Shown here: positions 1 to 5,732 of the stretch, in pieces
How the letters are laid out: each line of letters begins with the position of its first letter
Position numbering within the stretch: position 1 is the first letter of the stretch
Origin: Bacteroidota bacterium
GTDB lineage: Bacteria; Bacteroidota; Bacteroidia; Chitinophagales; LD1
Direction: 5' to 3'
Assembly: GCA_947457525.1 (NCBI GenBank)
Contig: CANGXE010000119.1
Location: forward strand, 1 to 5,732
Length of the DNA stretch: 5,732 nt
Notes under the pieces: model-generated
The model's database searches: none
The model's input: the letters and a program-made list of their open reading frames with translations, nothing else
Told to the model about the DNA's origin: nothing
Program-made: the position numbers and the translations under genes

Positions 1-5
1 ACTTG

Positions 6-311
6 TTACCATTGGTAATCACTCTGTGTTGTCGGGAAGTCTTTGCTATTATTTCTTACTCTTTTGCGTTCTTTCTGTTCTGCCTCTGCTAGTAAAAACG
101 GACTAATGAGCGTTGGCGTATCAAATGCCTTAAACACATGCAAAACATCGAGTATGCGCAAAACTTTTACTAAGTTAAGCAACACAATATTTTCTCCTCT
201 TTCCATCAAACTTAACGTAGATCGACTCATGGCGGCTTGTTCGGATAGCTCTTGTTGAGTAAGCCCTTTTTTAACACGTTGTCGCTTTACAAACTTTCCA
301 ATTTGCTGCAT
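6..311 (-). CDS. HipB-like XRE-family helix-turn-helix regulator, probable antitoxin of a HipBA-type pair
   Basis: This is a small DNA-binding protein of 101 aa from the ATG at 311. The XRE/Cro-type HTH fills the first ~60 residues: GLTQQELSEQA (about 16-26) gives helix 2, and SRSTLSLMERG (about 29-39) gives the recognition helix and the following turn. The usual Gly in the turn is Ala (QAAMSR). The tail after the HTH has a basic KERKRVR stretch (about 81-87) and ends in a lone C-terminal Trp (SDYQW). E. coli HipB also ends in a Trp, and Bacteroidetes regulators of this type are, from memory of the family, often encoded next to HipA kinases. The toxin partner would lie past the left window edge on the same strand, so antitoxin function is inferred. 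The reading frame can be extended to a GTG at 356 (116 aa). I prefer the ATG because it sits just before the HTH domain and GTG starts are rarer. Neither start has a Shine-Dalgarno sequence, as expected in this phylum. The protein acts in the cytoplasm and probably represses its own promoter. Confidence 0.8.
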   Translation of the reverse strand: MQQIGKFVKRQRVKKGLTQQELSEQAAMSRSTLSLMERGENIVLLNLVKVLRILDVLHVFKAFDTPTLISPFLLAEAEQKERKRVRNNSKDFPTTQSDYQW

Positions 312-394
312 TATACTTTTGTCGTTATATAAATAAATGTCTGATATTTCACTCACAATAAATAAATTTAATTATTAATACATCAAATTTCATA

Positions 395-426
395 CAAATA
401 TAATATTTAAAAATTAAAATCTCAAA
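395..426 (-). promoter_or_regulatory. Bacteroidetes-type sigma-ABfr promoter for the HipB-like gene
   Basis: Read on the minus strand, TTTG at 426-423 is followed by 20 bp and then TATATTTG at 402-395. This is a full match to the Bacteroidetes primary-sigma consensus (-33 TTTG, 19-21 bp, -7 TAnnTTTG). It predicts a transcript start near 388-392, leaving a leader of about 35 nt to the GTG or about 80 nt to the ATG. The surrounding DNA is very AT-rich, so some chance matching is possible, but both boxes fit at the right spacing and orientation just upstream of the gene. Confidence 0.7.
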
Positions 427-430
427 ATGC

Positions 431-446
431 ATGAATCTTAATTCAT
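431..446. repeat. Inverted repeat just upstream of the HipB-like promoter, possible operator
   Basis: ATGAAT and ATTCAT form 6-bp perfect arms around the 4-bp spacer CTTA. The repeat lies 4 bp beyond the -33 element of the minus-strand promoter. HipB-type regulators are dimers that bind inverted repeats near their own promoter, so this could be the autoregulatory operator. The arms are short and AT-rich, so coincidence is a real alternative. A second perfect palindrome, TGATTAATCA, lies at 473-482. Confidence 0.3.
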
Positions 447-554
447 TATATATCTAAAATAGACTTAAAGAATGATTAATCAGTCAAAATGTAAGCGTAC
501 GATAATAAGCTTAAACCATAAGAAACTGAAGAAAAATAGAAGAAATAGGGAGGT

Positions 555-1544
555 TTACAGCAACCCTTTTTGCAACAAGTACTCAGCAATCTGCACCGCA
601 TTTGTTGCTGCGCCTTTGCGTAGGTTATCAGAAACAATCCAACAGTTTAATGTATTTGGCTGCGACTCGTCTCTCCGAATGCGTCCTACAAAAGTTTCAT
701 CTTTATCGTGTGCGTGAATAGGCATCGGGTATTTTAAATTTTTGACGTCATCTACCACTACAACGCCCGGAGAGTTTGCCAAAATGGTTCTTACTTCAGC
801 TTCGTCAAAATCCTTTTCGAACTCGATGTTTACACTTTCGCTGTGGCCGCCAATGGTGGGAATGCGAACCGTAGTGGCTGTTAAGCGAATAGAATCATCC
901 CCCATTATCTTTTTGGTTTCGTTCACCATTTTCATCTCTTCTTTGGTGTAACCATTATCTAAAAACATATCAATGTGCGGCAGAGCGTTCATGTCAATTT
1001 GATAAGCATACGCCATTTCACCTTTAATGCCGGCTCGCTCATTCATCATTTGATCAACAGCTTTTTTCCCTGTACCGGTTACGCTTTGATAGGTAGATAC
1101 CACCACGCGTTTGATTTTATACTTATCGTGAAGCGGCTTAAGCACCACCACCATTTGTATAGTCGAGCAGTTGGGATTAGCAATGATTTTATCAGTAGCG
1201 GTTAAAATATCGGCATTCACCTCCGGCACCACCAGTGGAACGCCCGGCTCCATGCGCCAAGCAGACGAATTATCAATAACAGTACATCCTACAGCTGCAA
1301 ACTTTGGCGCCAACTCTTTTGATGTTGTTCCGCCTGCGCTAAAAATAGCCACCTGTGGATGTTTGGCTACTGCGTCTTGCCAACTCACAATAGCATATTC
1401 TTTACCTTGGAAATTGACCATTTTGCCAATAGACTTTTCTGAAGCCACAGGGATAAGTTCCGTAACCGGAAAATTTCTTTCGGCCAAAACCTGCAACATT
1501 TTTGTGCCTACCAGCCCGGTGGCGCCTACAACAACAACTTTCAT
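555..1544 (-). CDS. asd: Aspartate-semialdehyde dehydrogenase
   Basis: This 329-aa enzyme reduces 4-phospho-L-aspartate to L-aspartate 4-semialdehyde with NADPH, releasing phosphate (EC 1.2.1.11). The reaction is the shared branch step to lysine, diaminopimelate, threonine and methionine, and it takes place in the cytoplasm. The sequence is complete and of normal family length. Residues 1-13 carry the Rossmann NADP-binding motif (VVVGATGLVG). SSAWR at 93-97 fits the phosphate/substrate-binding Ser-x-x-x-Arg motif. The catalytic cysteine is Cys126 in NPNCST, with Gln153 in TYQSVTGTGK. Arg227 and the acid/base His234 lie in RIPTIGGHSESV. The C-terminal NADP-domain helix is DNLRKGAATNAVQIAE (307-322). 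The ATG at 1544 immediately precedes the beta strand of the Rossmann fold, so the start is secure. It is not in an obvious operon: the large exported-protein gene diverges from it about 45 bp away. No promoter consensus, riboswitch or terminator was recognised for it. Confidence 0.97.
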   Translation of the reverse strand: MKVVVVGATGLVGTKMLQVLAERNFPVTELIPVASEKSIGKMVNFQGKEYAIVSWQDAVAKHPQVAIFSAGGTTSKELAPKFAAVGCTVIDNSSAWRMEPGVPLVVPEVNADILTATDKIIANPNCSTIQMVVVLKPLHDKYKIKRVVVSTYQSVTGTGKKAVDQMMNERAGIKGEMAYAYQIDMNALPHIDMFLDNGYTKEEMKMVNETKKIMGDDSIRLTATTVRIPTIGGHSESVNIEFEKDFDEAEVRTILANSPGVVVVDDVKNLKYPMPIHAHDKDETFVGRIRRDESQPNTLNCWIVSDNLRKGAATNAVQIAEYLLQKGLL

Positions 1545-1589
1545 TTGTAAATTTTTTTTGCACCGCGAAATAAGTTTATCTTAGTGTTG
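1545..1589. promoter_or_regulatory. Short divergent intergenic region between asd and the lamin-tail protein gene
   Basis: Only 45 bp separate the asd start from the ATG at 1590, or 39 bp if the GTG at 1584 is used. Both promoters must therefore lie here or inside the opposing gene's 5' end. The best plus-strand candidate is TAAGTTTA at 1571-1578 (7 of 8 to TAnnTTTG), but its nearest TTTG (1544-1547) is 23 bp away and it would leave almost no leader. No minus-strand match was found. The region includes a run of eight T at 1552-1559. Confidence 0.35.
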
Positions 1590-4500
1590 ATGGAACAATT
1601 TTTACGAATTTTTTTTCTGTCTTTTTTTATAAGTCTAGTCGGCATAAACTCTAATGCGCAAATCAACGATGATTTTAGCGATGGAGATTTTACCATAAAC
1701 CCGACATGGGCAGGCTTCGACACAAGTTTTCAAATTGACAATGGTTGGTTGCGAAGCAATGGACCACAAGCATCAAGTGTAATTTATCTTTCAACGCCAA
1801 ATGCTCTATTTGATAGCGTAGAATGGAATATTTTGTTGCGCTTAGATTTTAATCCTAGCACTACAAACTTTGTCAGAATATATCTTTCATCAAATACTTC
1901 CAATCTTACGGGCAGCTTAAATGGTTATTATATCCAATTTGGCGAAGCCGGCACAGCACCGGACAGTCTGGATATATTTAAACAAACCGGCACCACATCT
2001 ATCAAACTCTTTACGGGAGCATCGGGAATAATGACAAGCACTACCTCAAACACTGTGCGCATTAAAGTAACTCGACTGCCTGGAGGAGTTTGGAATGTTT
2101 ATACAGATAAAACCGGAGGCTTCAATTTTAGCTTAGAAGGAGGTTTTACGGATAATTCGTTTAGTAGCGCCAGTTTTTTTGGCGTAGTGGCCGATTATAA
2201 TACTGCATCCCGATACAATCAATATTATTTTGATGACATCAACATTCAAAAAATAGTAGAAGACACTACCAAGCCTAACGTTGTATCAACCACTGTACTT
2301 TCTCCTAATACCATTGATGTGCTTTTCTCCGAAGCGGTTGATCTGATATCTGCGCAAACCTCGAGCAACTATGCAGTAAATAATAGCATCGGCAACGCAA
2401 TTACAGCCGTGCGCGATGCGGCAAATTTTGCTTTGGTCCACCTCACTTTTGCAAATAGTTTTCAGAATGCCACCAACTACAATTTGAATATAACAGGAGT
2501 AAAAGATTTATCGAATAATGTAATGAACAACTACACTACCAATTTTTCCATTTACACACCTCAGCCTTACGATATTCTCATTAATGAATTGATGGCCGAT
2601 CCCGATCCGGTAGTAGGATGGCCAAGTGTGGAATTTGTAGAGCTCTATAACCGCACCTCATTTCCTATTAATTTGGATGGATGGAAATTCGCTGACGCAA
2701 GTAGTACGATTACGCTAGGTACATACATTATTCAGCCCGATAGTTTTGTAATACTTTGCCGTGCCGATAGTGCTATTTTATTTCAAAATTTAAATGTAGC
2801 CATTCTTCCAGTTTCTAGCCTGCCATCGCTTAATAATTCAAGTGACGAACTTACTTTGCGTAAACCAAACAATGATATTATCCATAGCATAAACTATTTA
2901 AGCAGTTGGTATAATAGCAGCGTGAAAAGTGATGGCGGTTGGACCTTAGAACTAATTAATCCCTATAATCCATGCCTCAGCACAGGCAACTGGACAGCCT
3001 CCAATCATCCTAGCGGAGCAACGCCTGGAAGAAGAAACTCGGTGTATAATACAACCACCACTTCGCCTTTGGCTTTACTAAATATTGAAATAAATTCTAG
3101 TGCGTCCATAACCCTAAATTTCAACCAAGAGGTCAATAAAACTGATGCTGAAAATATAGCGAATTATGTCATCAACCAAGGTGTAGGCAATCCGCAAACT
3201 GCTCAACTCGACTCGTTTATTTTCTCTAAAGTGAAATTGACTTTTACTACTCCGTTTGATTCAACAATAATTTACACCGTCACAGCCAACATAGCAAACT
3301 GTGCAAGCACCACTATTTCCACACAAAATCAATTGCCATTTGCATTGCCGAGAAAAGTAGAAAAGTTTGATGTGGTCATTCATGAAATCTTACCTGACCC
3401 CGAGCCAGTGGCAGGTTTGCCAAATGCTGAATTTGTTGAAATTTATAACCGCAGCAACAAAACATTTAATACCAAAAATTGGACCTTATCCAAAGCCGGC
3501 TCAAGCGGTGCTACTTTGCCCGATTATTTGCTGTTGCCCGATAGTTTTTTAATCATCACAAGCGCATCTAATCTATCACTTTTTAGCGGATACACTTCTG
3601 TTATTGGACTTTCATCTTTCCCATCATTAACTAATTCGGCAGATCAAATTTTATTGCGCGACAACTCCGGTTCGCTCATTCATTATTTAGAATATAGCGA
3701 CTCTTGGTTTGGCACTTCGTCAAAGATAAATGGCGGTTGGACCTTAGAAATGATTGATGCAGAAAACCCATGCAGTGGCGAAGGAAATTGGCGACCAAGC
3801 AACGATCCGACAGGAGGCACACCAGGCAGAAAGAATAGCGTAGAAAGTCAAAACCCTGATACCATTTTACCTCGATTAATCAGAGCTGCATTGGAAGATG
3901 CGAACACCTTGATACTCTACTTTAATGAGCCCATCAACAATGGAAGTGCTGCAGTAGCTACGAATTATACCATTGACCTAGGTGTAGGCAATCCTGCTGT
4001 AGCTTTGCCGGTGCCTTTTGGTTATAAAACGGTGCAGCTGGAATTCGTTCAAAATTTTCAGCCTAAAACAATTTACACCATCACTGTCAATAATTTAAGT
4101 GATTGCTCCGGCAACTCACTAGGTATGAGCAATACAGCTCGTTTTGCCCTACCCGACACAGCAACTGCCGGTGATATTATTATCAATGAAATCTTGTTTA
4201 ATCCAAGTACCGAAGGTTATGATTTTGTGGAATTGTACAACCACTCCGACAAAGTTCTTGAGCTTTCGAATTTAGAGATTGTGGAGTATGACCTCATTGA
4301 ACCGGACAAAATTTTAGAGCAATCTTCTTTAACCGATGAAAACTATTTGCTTTTCCCCAATGAGTATGTTGTCATCACGCAAAAAAGAAGTGATGTAATA
4401 CAGAGGTATACAATACAAAATCCTGATGTTTTACTAGAAGTTTCAAGTGTCCCAAATTTACCTGATGATGAAGGCGCGATAGCGATTAAAATTAAAAATG

Positions 4501-5018
4501 GCGTAACGATTGATAGCCTAACTTACAGTGAAAAATGGCACTTTGGATTGTTGGACATTAAAGACGGTGTGTCGCTGGAGCGCATAAATTTTGATGTCCC
4601 TGCCAATAACAAAAGCAGCTGGCATTCGGCTGCTTCAACCGTTGGTTTTGCTACACCCACTTATCTCAATTCGCAATTCAGCGAAACCGGAATTTTAGAA
4701 GACGCAGTATCCGTTTCTCCCAAAACGTTTACACCGGATAATGATGGCAATAATGATTACACTTTTTTAGAATATGAGTTTGCCGAGCCCGGTTTTGTGG
4801 CCAATTTAACCGTTTTTGATGCAGCAGGCAGAGAAATTGTTCATTTGGCAAAAAACGAAACGCTGTCTGTAAGCGGGCGATTTCAGTGGAATGGCACTAA
4901 TGCTGACAACCAAAAAGCTCGTGTAGGCATCTATTTCTTTTACTTGGAGGTGTTTAATTTGCAAGGGAAAGTCAAGCGATTTAAACGCGAAATAGTGCTG
5001 GGAGCTAAGCTTAATTAG
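1590..5018 (+). CDS. Exported multidomain protein with three lamin-tail domains and a FlgD-like C-terminal domain
   Basis: This 1142-aa protein is probably surface-bound or secreted. Residues 1-23 form a Sec signal peptide: a Phe/Leu/Ile-rich core, then INSNA-Q as the likely signal peptidase I site. Residues ~27-219 (DDFSDGDF to YYFDDINI) resemble a LamG/concanavalin-like beta-sandwich. Three tandem Ig-like (Big_5-like) plus lamin-tail units follow, at ~226-486, 493-752 and 757-1028. The lamin-tail domains open with ILINELMADPDP (329), VVIHEILPDPEP (595) and IIINEILFNP (863), each followed by E/D-FVE-L/I-YN. The C-terminal ~1045-1137 is FlgD-Ig-like, with FTPDNDGNND, TVFDAAGREIV, WNGTN and GIYFFYLEV. 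Such C-terminal domains in Bacteroidota often accompany type IX secretion, but I do not see a classic type A or B sorting signal. No catalytic motif is visible, so a structural, adhesive or envelope role is inferred. The frame opens with GTG at 1584; I chose the ATG at 1590, which removes two residues and leaves a normal signal peptide. It is followed by a second exported protein 37 bp downstream. Confidence 0.85.
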   Translation: MEQFLRIFFLSFFISLVGINSNAQINDDFSDGDFTINPTWAGFDTSFQIDNGWLRSNGPQASSVIYLSTPNALFDSVEWNILLRLDFNPSTTNFVRIYLSSNTSNLTGSLNGYYIQFGEAGTAPDSLDIFKQTGTTSIKLFTGASGIMTSTTSNTVRIKVTRLPGGVWNVYTDKTGGFNFSLEGGFTDNSFSSASFFGVVADYNTASRYNQYYFDDINIQKIVEDTTKPNVVSTTVLSPNTIDVLFSEAVDLISAQTSSNYAVNNSIGNAITAVRDAANFALVHLTFANSFQNATNYNLNITGVKDLSNNVMNNYTTNFSIYTPQPYDILINELMADPDPVVGWPSVEFVELYNRTSFPINLDGWKFADASSTITLGTYIIQPDSFVILCRADSAILFQNLNVAILPVSSLPSLNNSSDELTLRKPNNDIIHSINYLSSWYNSSVKSDGGWTLELINPYNPCLSTGNWTASNHPSGATPGRRNSVYNTTTTSPLALLNIEINSSASITLNFNQEVNKTDAENIANYVINQGVGNPQTAQLDSFIFSKVKLTFTTPFDSTIIYTVTANIANCASTTISTQNQLPFALPRKVEKFDVVIHEILPDPEPVAGLPNAEFVEIYNRSNKTFNTKNWTLSKAGSSGATLPDYLLLPDSFLIITSASNLSLFSGYTSVIGLSSFPSLTNSADQILLRDNSGSLIHYLEYSDSWFGTSSKINGGWTLEMIDAENPCSGEGNWRPSNDPTGGTPGRKNSVESQNPDTILPRLIRAALEDANTLILYFNEPINNGSAAVATNYTIDLGVGNPAVALPVPFGYKTVQLEFVQNFQPKTIYTITVNNLSDCSGNSLGMSNTARFALPDTATAGDIIINEILFNPSTEGYDFVELYNHSDKVLELSNLEIVEYDLIEPDKILEQSSLTDENYLLFPNEYVVITQKRSDVIQRYTIQNPDVLLEVSSVPNLPDDEGAIAIKIKNGVTIDSLTYSEKWHFGLLDIKDGVSLERINFDVPANNKSSWHSAASTVGFATPTYLNSQFSETGILEDAVSVSPKTFTPDNDGNNDYTFLEYEFAEPGFVANLTVFDAAGREIVHLAKNETLSVSGRFQWNGTNADNQKARVGIYFFYLEVFNLQGKVKRFKREIVLGAKLN
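2265..3047 (+). repeat. Protein repeat unit 1: Ig-like plus lamin-tail domain
   Basis: This is the first of three tandem units of about 260 residues within the large exported protein. The Ig-like part starts at DTTKPNVVSTTV and contains IDVLFSEAV, a Big_5-type strand pattern. The lamin-tail part starts at ILINELMADPDP and ends with GGWTLELINPYNPC, then GNW-x-ASN and a TPGRRNS tail. It shares a 20-bp exact DNA match (2932-2951) with unit 2 (3730-3749), and a 13-bp match (2735-2747 with 3536-3548). Its Ig-like domain has no cysteine, unlike those of units 2 and 3. Confidence 0.75.
3066..3845 (+). repeat. Protein repeat unit 2: Ig-like plus lamin-tail domain
   Basis: This is the second unit. 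The Ig-like part includes SITLNFNQEVN, GVGNPQTA and a cysteine in ANCAST (Cys571). The lamin-tail part runs from VVIHEILPDPEP to GGWTLEMIDAENPC (Cys728), then GNW-x-PSN and a TPGRKNS tail. It is the closest relative of unit 1 in the lamin-tail part. In the Ig-like part it is closest to unit 3, with GVGNP coded by a shared 14-bp word at 3180-3193 and 3981-3994. Confidence 0.75.
3858..4673 (+). repeat. Protein repeat unit 3: Ig-like plus divergent lamin-tail domain
   Basis: This is the third and most divergent unit. The Ig-like part (LILYFNEPIN, DLGVGNPA, LSDCSGNS with Cys839) is close to that of unit 2. The lamin-tail part starts at IIINEILFNP and keeps DFVELYN, but lacks the DPxP-V-x-G-x-P stretch. 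It replaces the GGWTLE...NPC motif with DGVSLERINFDVPANN, then SW-x-SA and ATPTYLNS. It is followed directly by the FlgD-like C-terminal domain, not by another Ig-like domain. Confidence 0.7.
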
Positions 5019-5055
5019 AAATTATTATTATATTGGATTTGTAAAACAGATTGAC

Positions 5056-5732
5056 ATGAAAAAAATAATTGCATTTCAGTTGATTAATACATTGCTGTTT
5101 GGCCAGCTATTCGGTCAATCATTGTTCAATAATAATGGCGCTGATATTCACATTAAAGATGGCGCGTTTATGATTGTAAAAACCAACTCTCTAGCTAACA
5201 ATGCAGGGTTGATAAACAATGAAGGTACAGTAGTGGTCGAAGGGAATGTTTTCAATGCCAGCAACATTGCAGCTTCAGGTGACACTATTCGCCTCACGGG
5301 CAATTGGGAAAACAACAATAGCTATAACGGGGTAAACAGTTGGGTAGAAATGAGCGGAGGCAATCAGCTTATCACCGGCTCAGCTGTGACTACATTCAAC
5401 AACCTCTCGCTAAAAGGAGGCAACTCTACCAAGCGCCAAACTTTAAATGCTATTACGTCTGGCACGCTTGAGTTAAATGATGCTGAACTTGCCACTGATG
5501 TTAACGAAATGTGGGTTAGCAACGCTAATACCGGAGCCATCACTCGCATAAATGGTTTTGTAAGTTCCATCATAGGAGGAAAGTTGTCTCGCTCTACCAA
5601 TTCTACTGCGACTTATCTTTATCCTATCGGCTCTCCCTCTTATGTAAATCCGCCAAGTCTTTTTCGCCCGGTTGAGTTTGCCCCAACCGCCTCTGCCGCA
5701 AACGTATATGGCGCAATGGTCGTTAAAGGGAA
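5056..5732 (+). CDS. Exported beta-rich surface protein, 5' part only (runs off the window)
   Basis: From the ATG at 5056 the frame stays open for 225 codons to the window edge, so the C-terminus is missing. Residues 1-21 form a signal peptide: Lys-Lys, then a hydrophobic core, with cleavage probable after LFGQ or close by. The mature part is rich in Asn, Gly, Thr and Ser, with short beta-strand-like repeats (GADIHIKDGAF, GLINNEGTVVVEG, DTIRLTGNWENN). A later stretch around 115-205 includes FNNLSLKGG, GTLELNDAELATD, GAITRINGFVSS and YLYPIGSP. This pattern is familiar from large Bacteroidetes surface proteins that often end in a type IX sorting or gliding-type C-terminal domain; whether this one does cannot be seen. 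No enzyme motif is visible. The start lies 37 bp after the stop of the lamin-tail gene, and the gap shows no convincing promoter or terminator, so co-transcription is likely. The exact role is unknown. Confidence 0.8.
   Translation, partial: MKKIIAFQLINTLLFGQLFGQSLFNNNGADIHIKDGAFMIVKTNSLANNAGLINNEGTVVVEGNVFNASNIAASGDTIRLTGNWENNNSYNGVNSWVEMSGGNQLITGSAVTTFNNLSLKGGNSTKRQTLNAITSGTLELNDAELATDVNEMWVSNANTGAITRINGFVSSIIGGKLSRSTNSTATYLYPIGSPSYVNPPSLFRPVEFAPTASAANVYGAMVVKG

Larger units (their letters stand above)
312..554. other. Intergenic AT-rich region between asd and the HipB-like gene
   Basis: This gap of about 240 bp holds the minus-strand promoter and the inverted repeat described separately. 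I find no further gene in it. The few possible starts, such as the minus-strand ATG near 519, stop almost at once. No GC-rich hairpin followed by a T run was seen downstream of the asd stop at 555, so the asd transcript has no obvious intrinsic terminator and could read into the HipB-like gene. Confidence 0.6.

Noticed and set aside
480..554. Intrinsic terminator downstream of asd
   Set aside because: No GC-rich stem followed by a T run is present on the minus strand; only weak AT-rich palindromes were seen.
1171..1584. Plus-strand open frame of 137 codons antisense to asd
   Set aside because: It lies almost entirely over the well-supported asd gene, its translation has no recognisable domain, and it exists because asd codon use leaves the opposite strand open. 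The same applies to the shorter antisense frames at 472-717, 742-951 and 975-1205.
1545..1640. Lysine riboswitch or other leader control for asd
   Set aside because: The asd start is only 45 bp from the divergent gene and the upstream sequence is mainly T-rich coding DNA for a signal peptide, so there is no room or visible structure for a riboswitch.
3367..3552. Plus-strand 61-codon frame inside the lamin-tail gene
   Set aside because: It is a frame-shifted shadow over lamin-tail domain 2, which is intact in the main frame.
2265..4673. The repeats considered as a CRISPR array or mobile element
   Set aside because: The repetition is at the protein-domain level with a period of about 266 codons in one open frame. 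There are no short identical direct repeats with spacers, no terminal inverted repeats and no transposase.
5019..5055. Possible promoter box TGGATTTG (5034-5041) for the second exported protein
   Set aside because: It has one mismatch to TAnnTTTG and no TTTG at the required distance upstream. It would also leave only a very short leader before the ATG at 5056.
5364..5600. Minus-strand open frame of 78 codons
   Set aside because: It overlaps the plus-strand exported protein gene, whose signal peptide and repeat pattern are clear. The antisense frame has no upstream promoter or recognisable product.

Overview
The window looks like chromosomal DNA from a member of the Bacteroidota (Bacteroidetes). 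The reasons are the AT-rich composition with very AT-rich intergenic DNA, a textbook Bacteroidetes promoter (TTTG, 20 bp, TATATTTG on the minus strand), start codons without Shine-Dalgarno sequences, and large secreted multidomain proteins with lamin-tail domains and a FlgD-like C-terminal domain. I cannot place it below phylum level from the sequence alone.

Layout. On the minus strand, 6-311 (or 6-356) encodes a small HipB-like helix-turn-helix regulator. Its own promoter lies at 395-426, in an AT-rich gap that also holds an inverted repeat next to the promoter. Next, also on the minus strand, is a complete aspartate-semialdehyde dehydrogenase gene (asd, 555-1544). A divergent gap of only about 45 bp separates it from a large plus-strand gene (1590-5018, 1142 aa). 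That gene encodes an exported modular protein: signal peptide, N-terminal beta-sandwich (LamG-like) region, three tandem units of an Ig-like (Big_5-like) plus lamin-tail domain, and a FlgD-like C-terminal domain. After 37 bp comes the 5' part of a second exported, beta-rich surface protein (5056 to the window edge and beyond). The two are probably co-transcribed.

How the parts relate. asd is housekeeping metabolism (lysine, threonine, methionine and diaminopimelate synthesis). The plus-strand pair is a cell-surface or secreted module, probably structural or adhesive; no catalytic domain is visible in either. The HipB-like protein probably belongs to a HipBA-type toxin-antitoxin pair, whose toxin gene would lie just beyond the left edge on the minus strand and cannot be seen here.

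I see no clear sign of a new defence or mobile system. The most interesting observation is that cysteines in the lamin-tail protein appear in matched pairs only where a lamin-tail domain is followed by an Ig-like domain. This suggests disulfide bridges between domains. No tRNA, rRNA, CRISPR array, insertion sequence or riboswitch was recognised.
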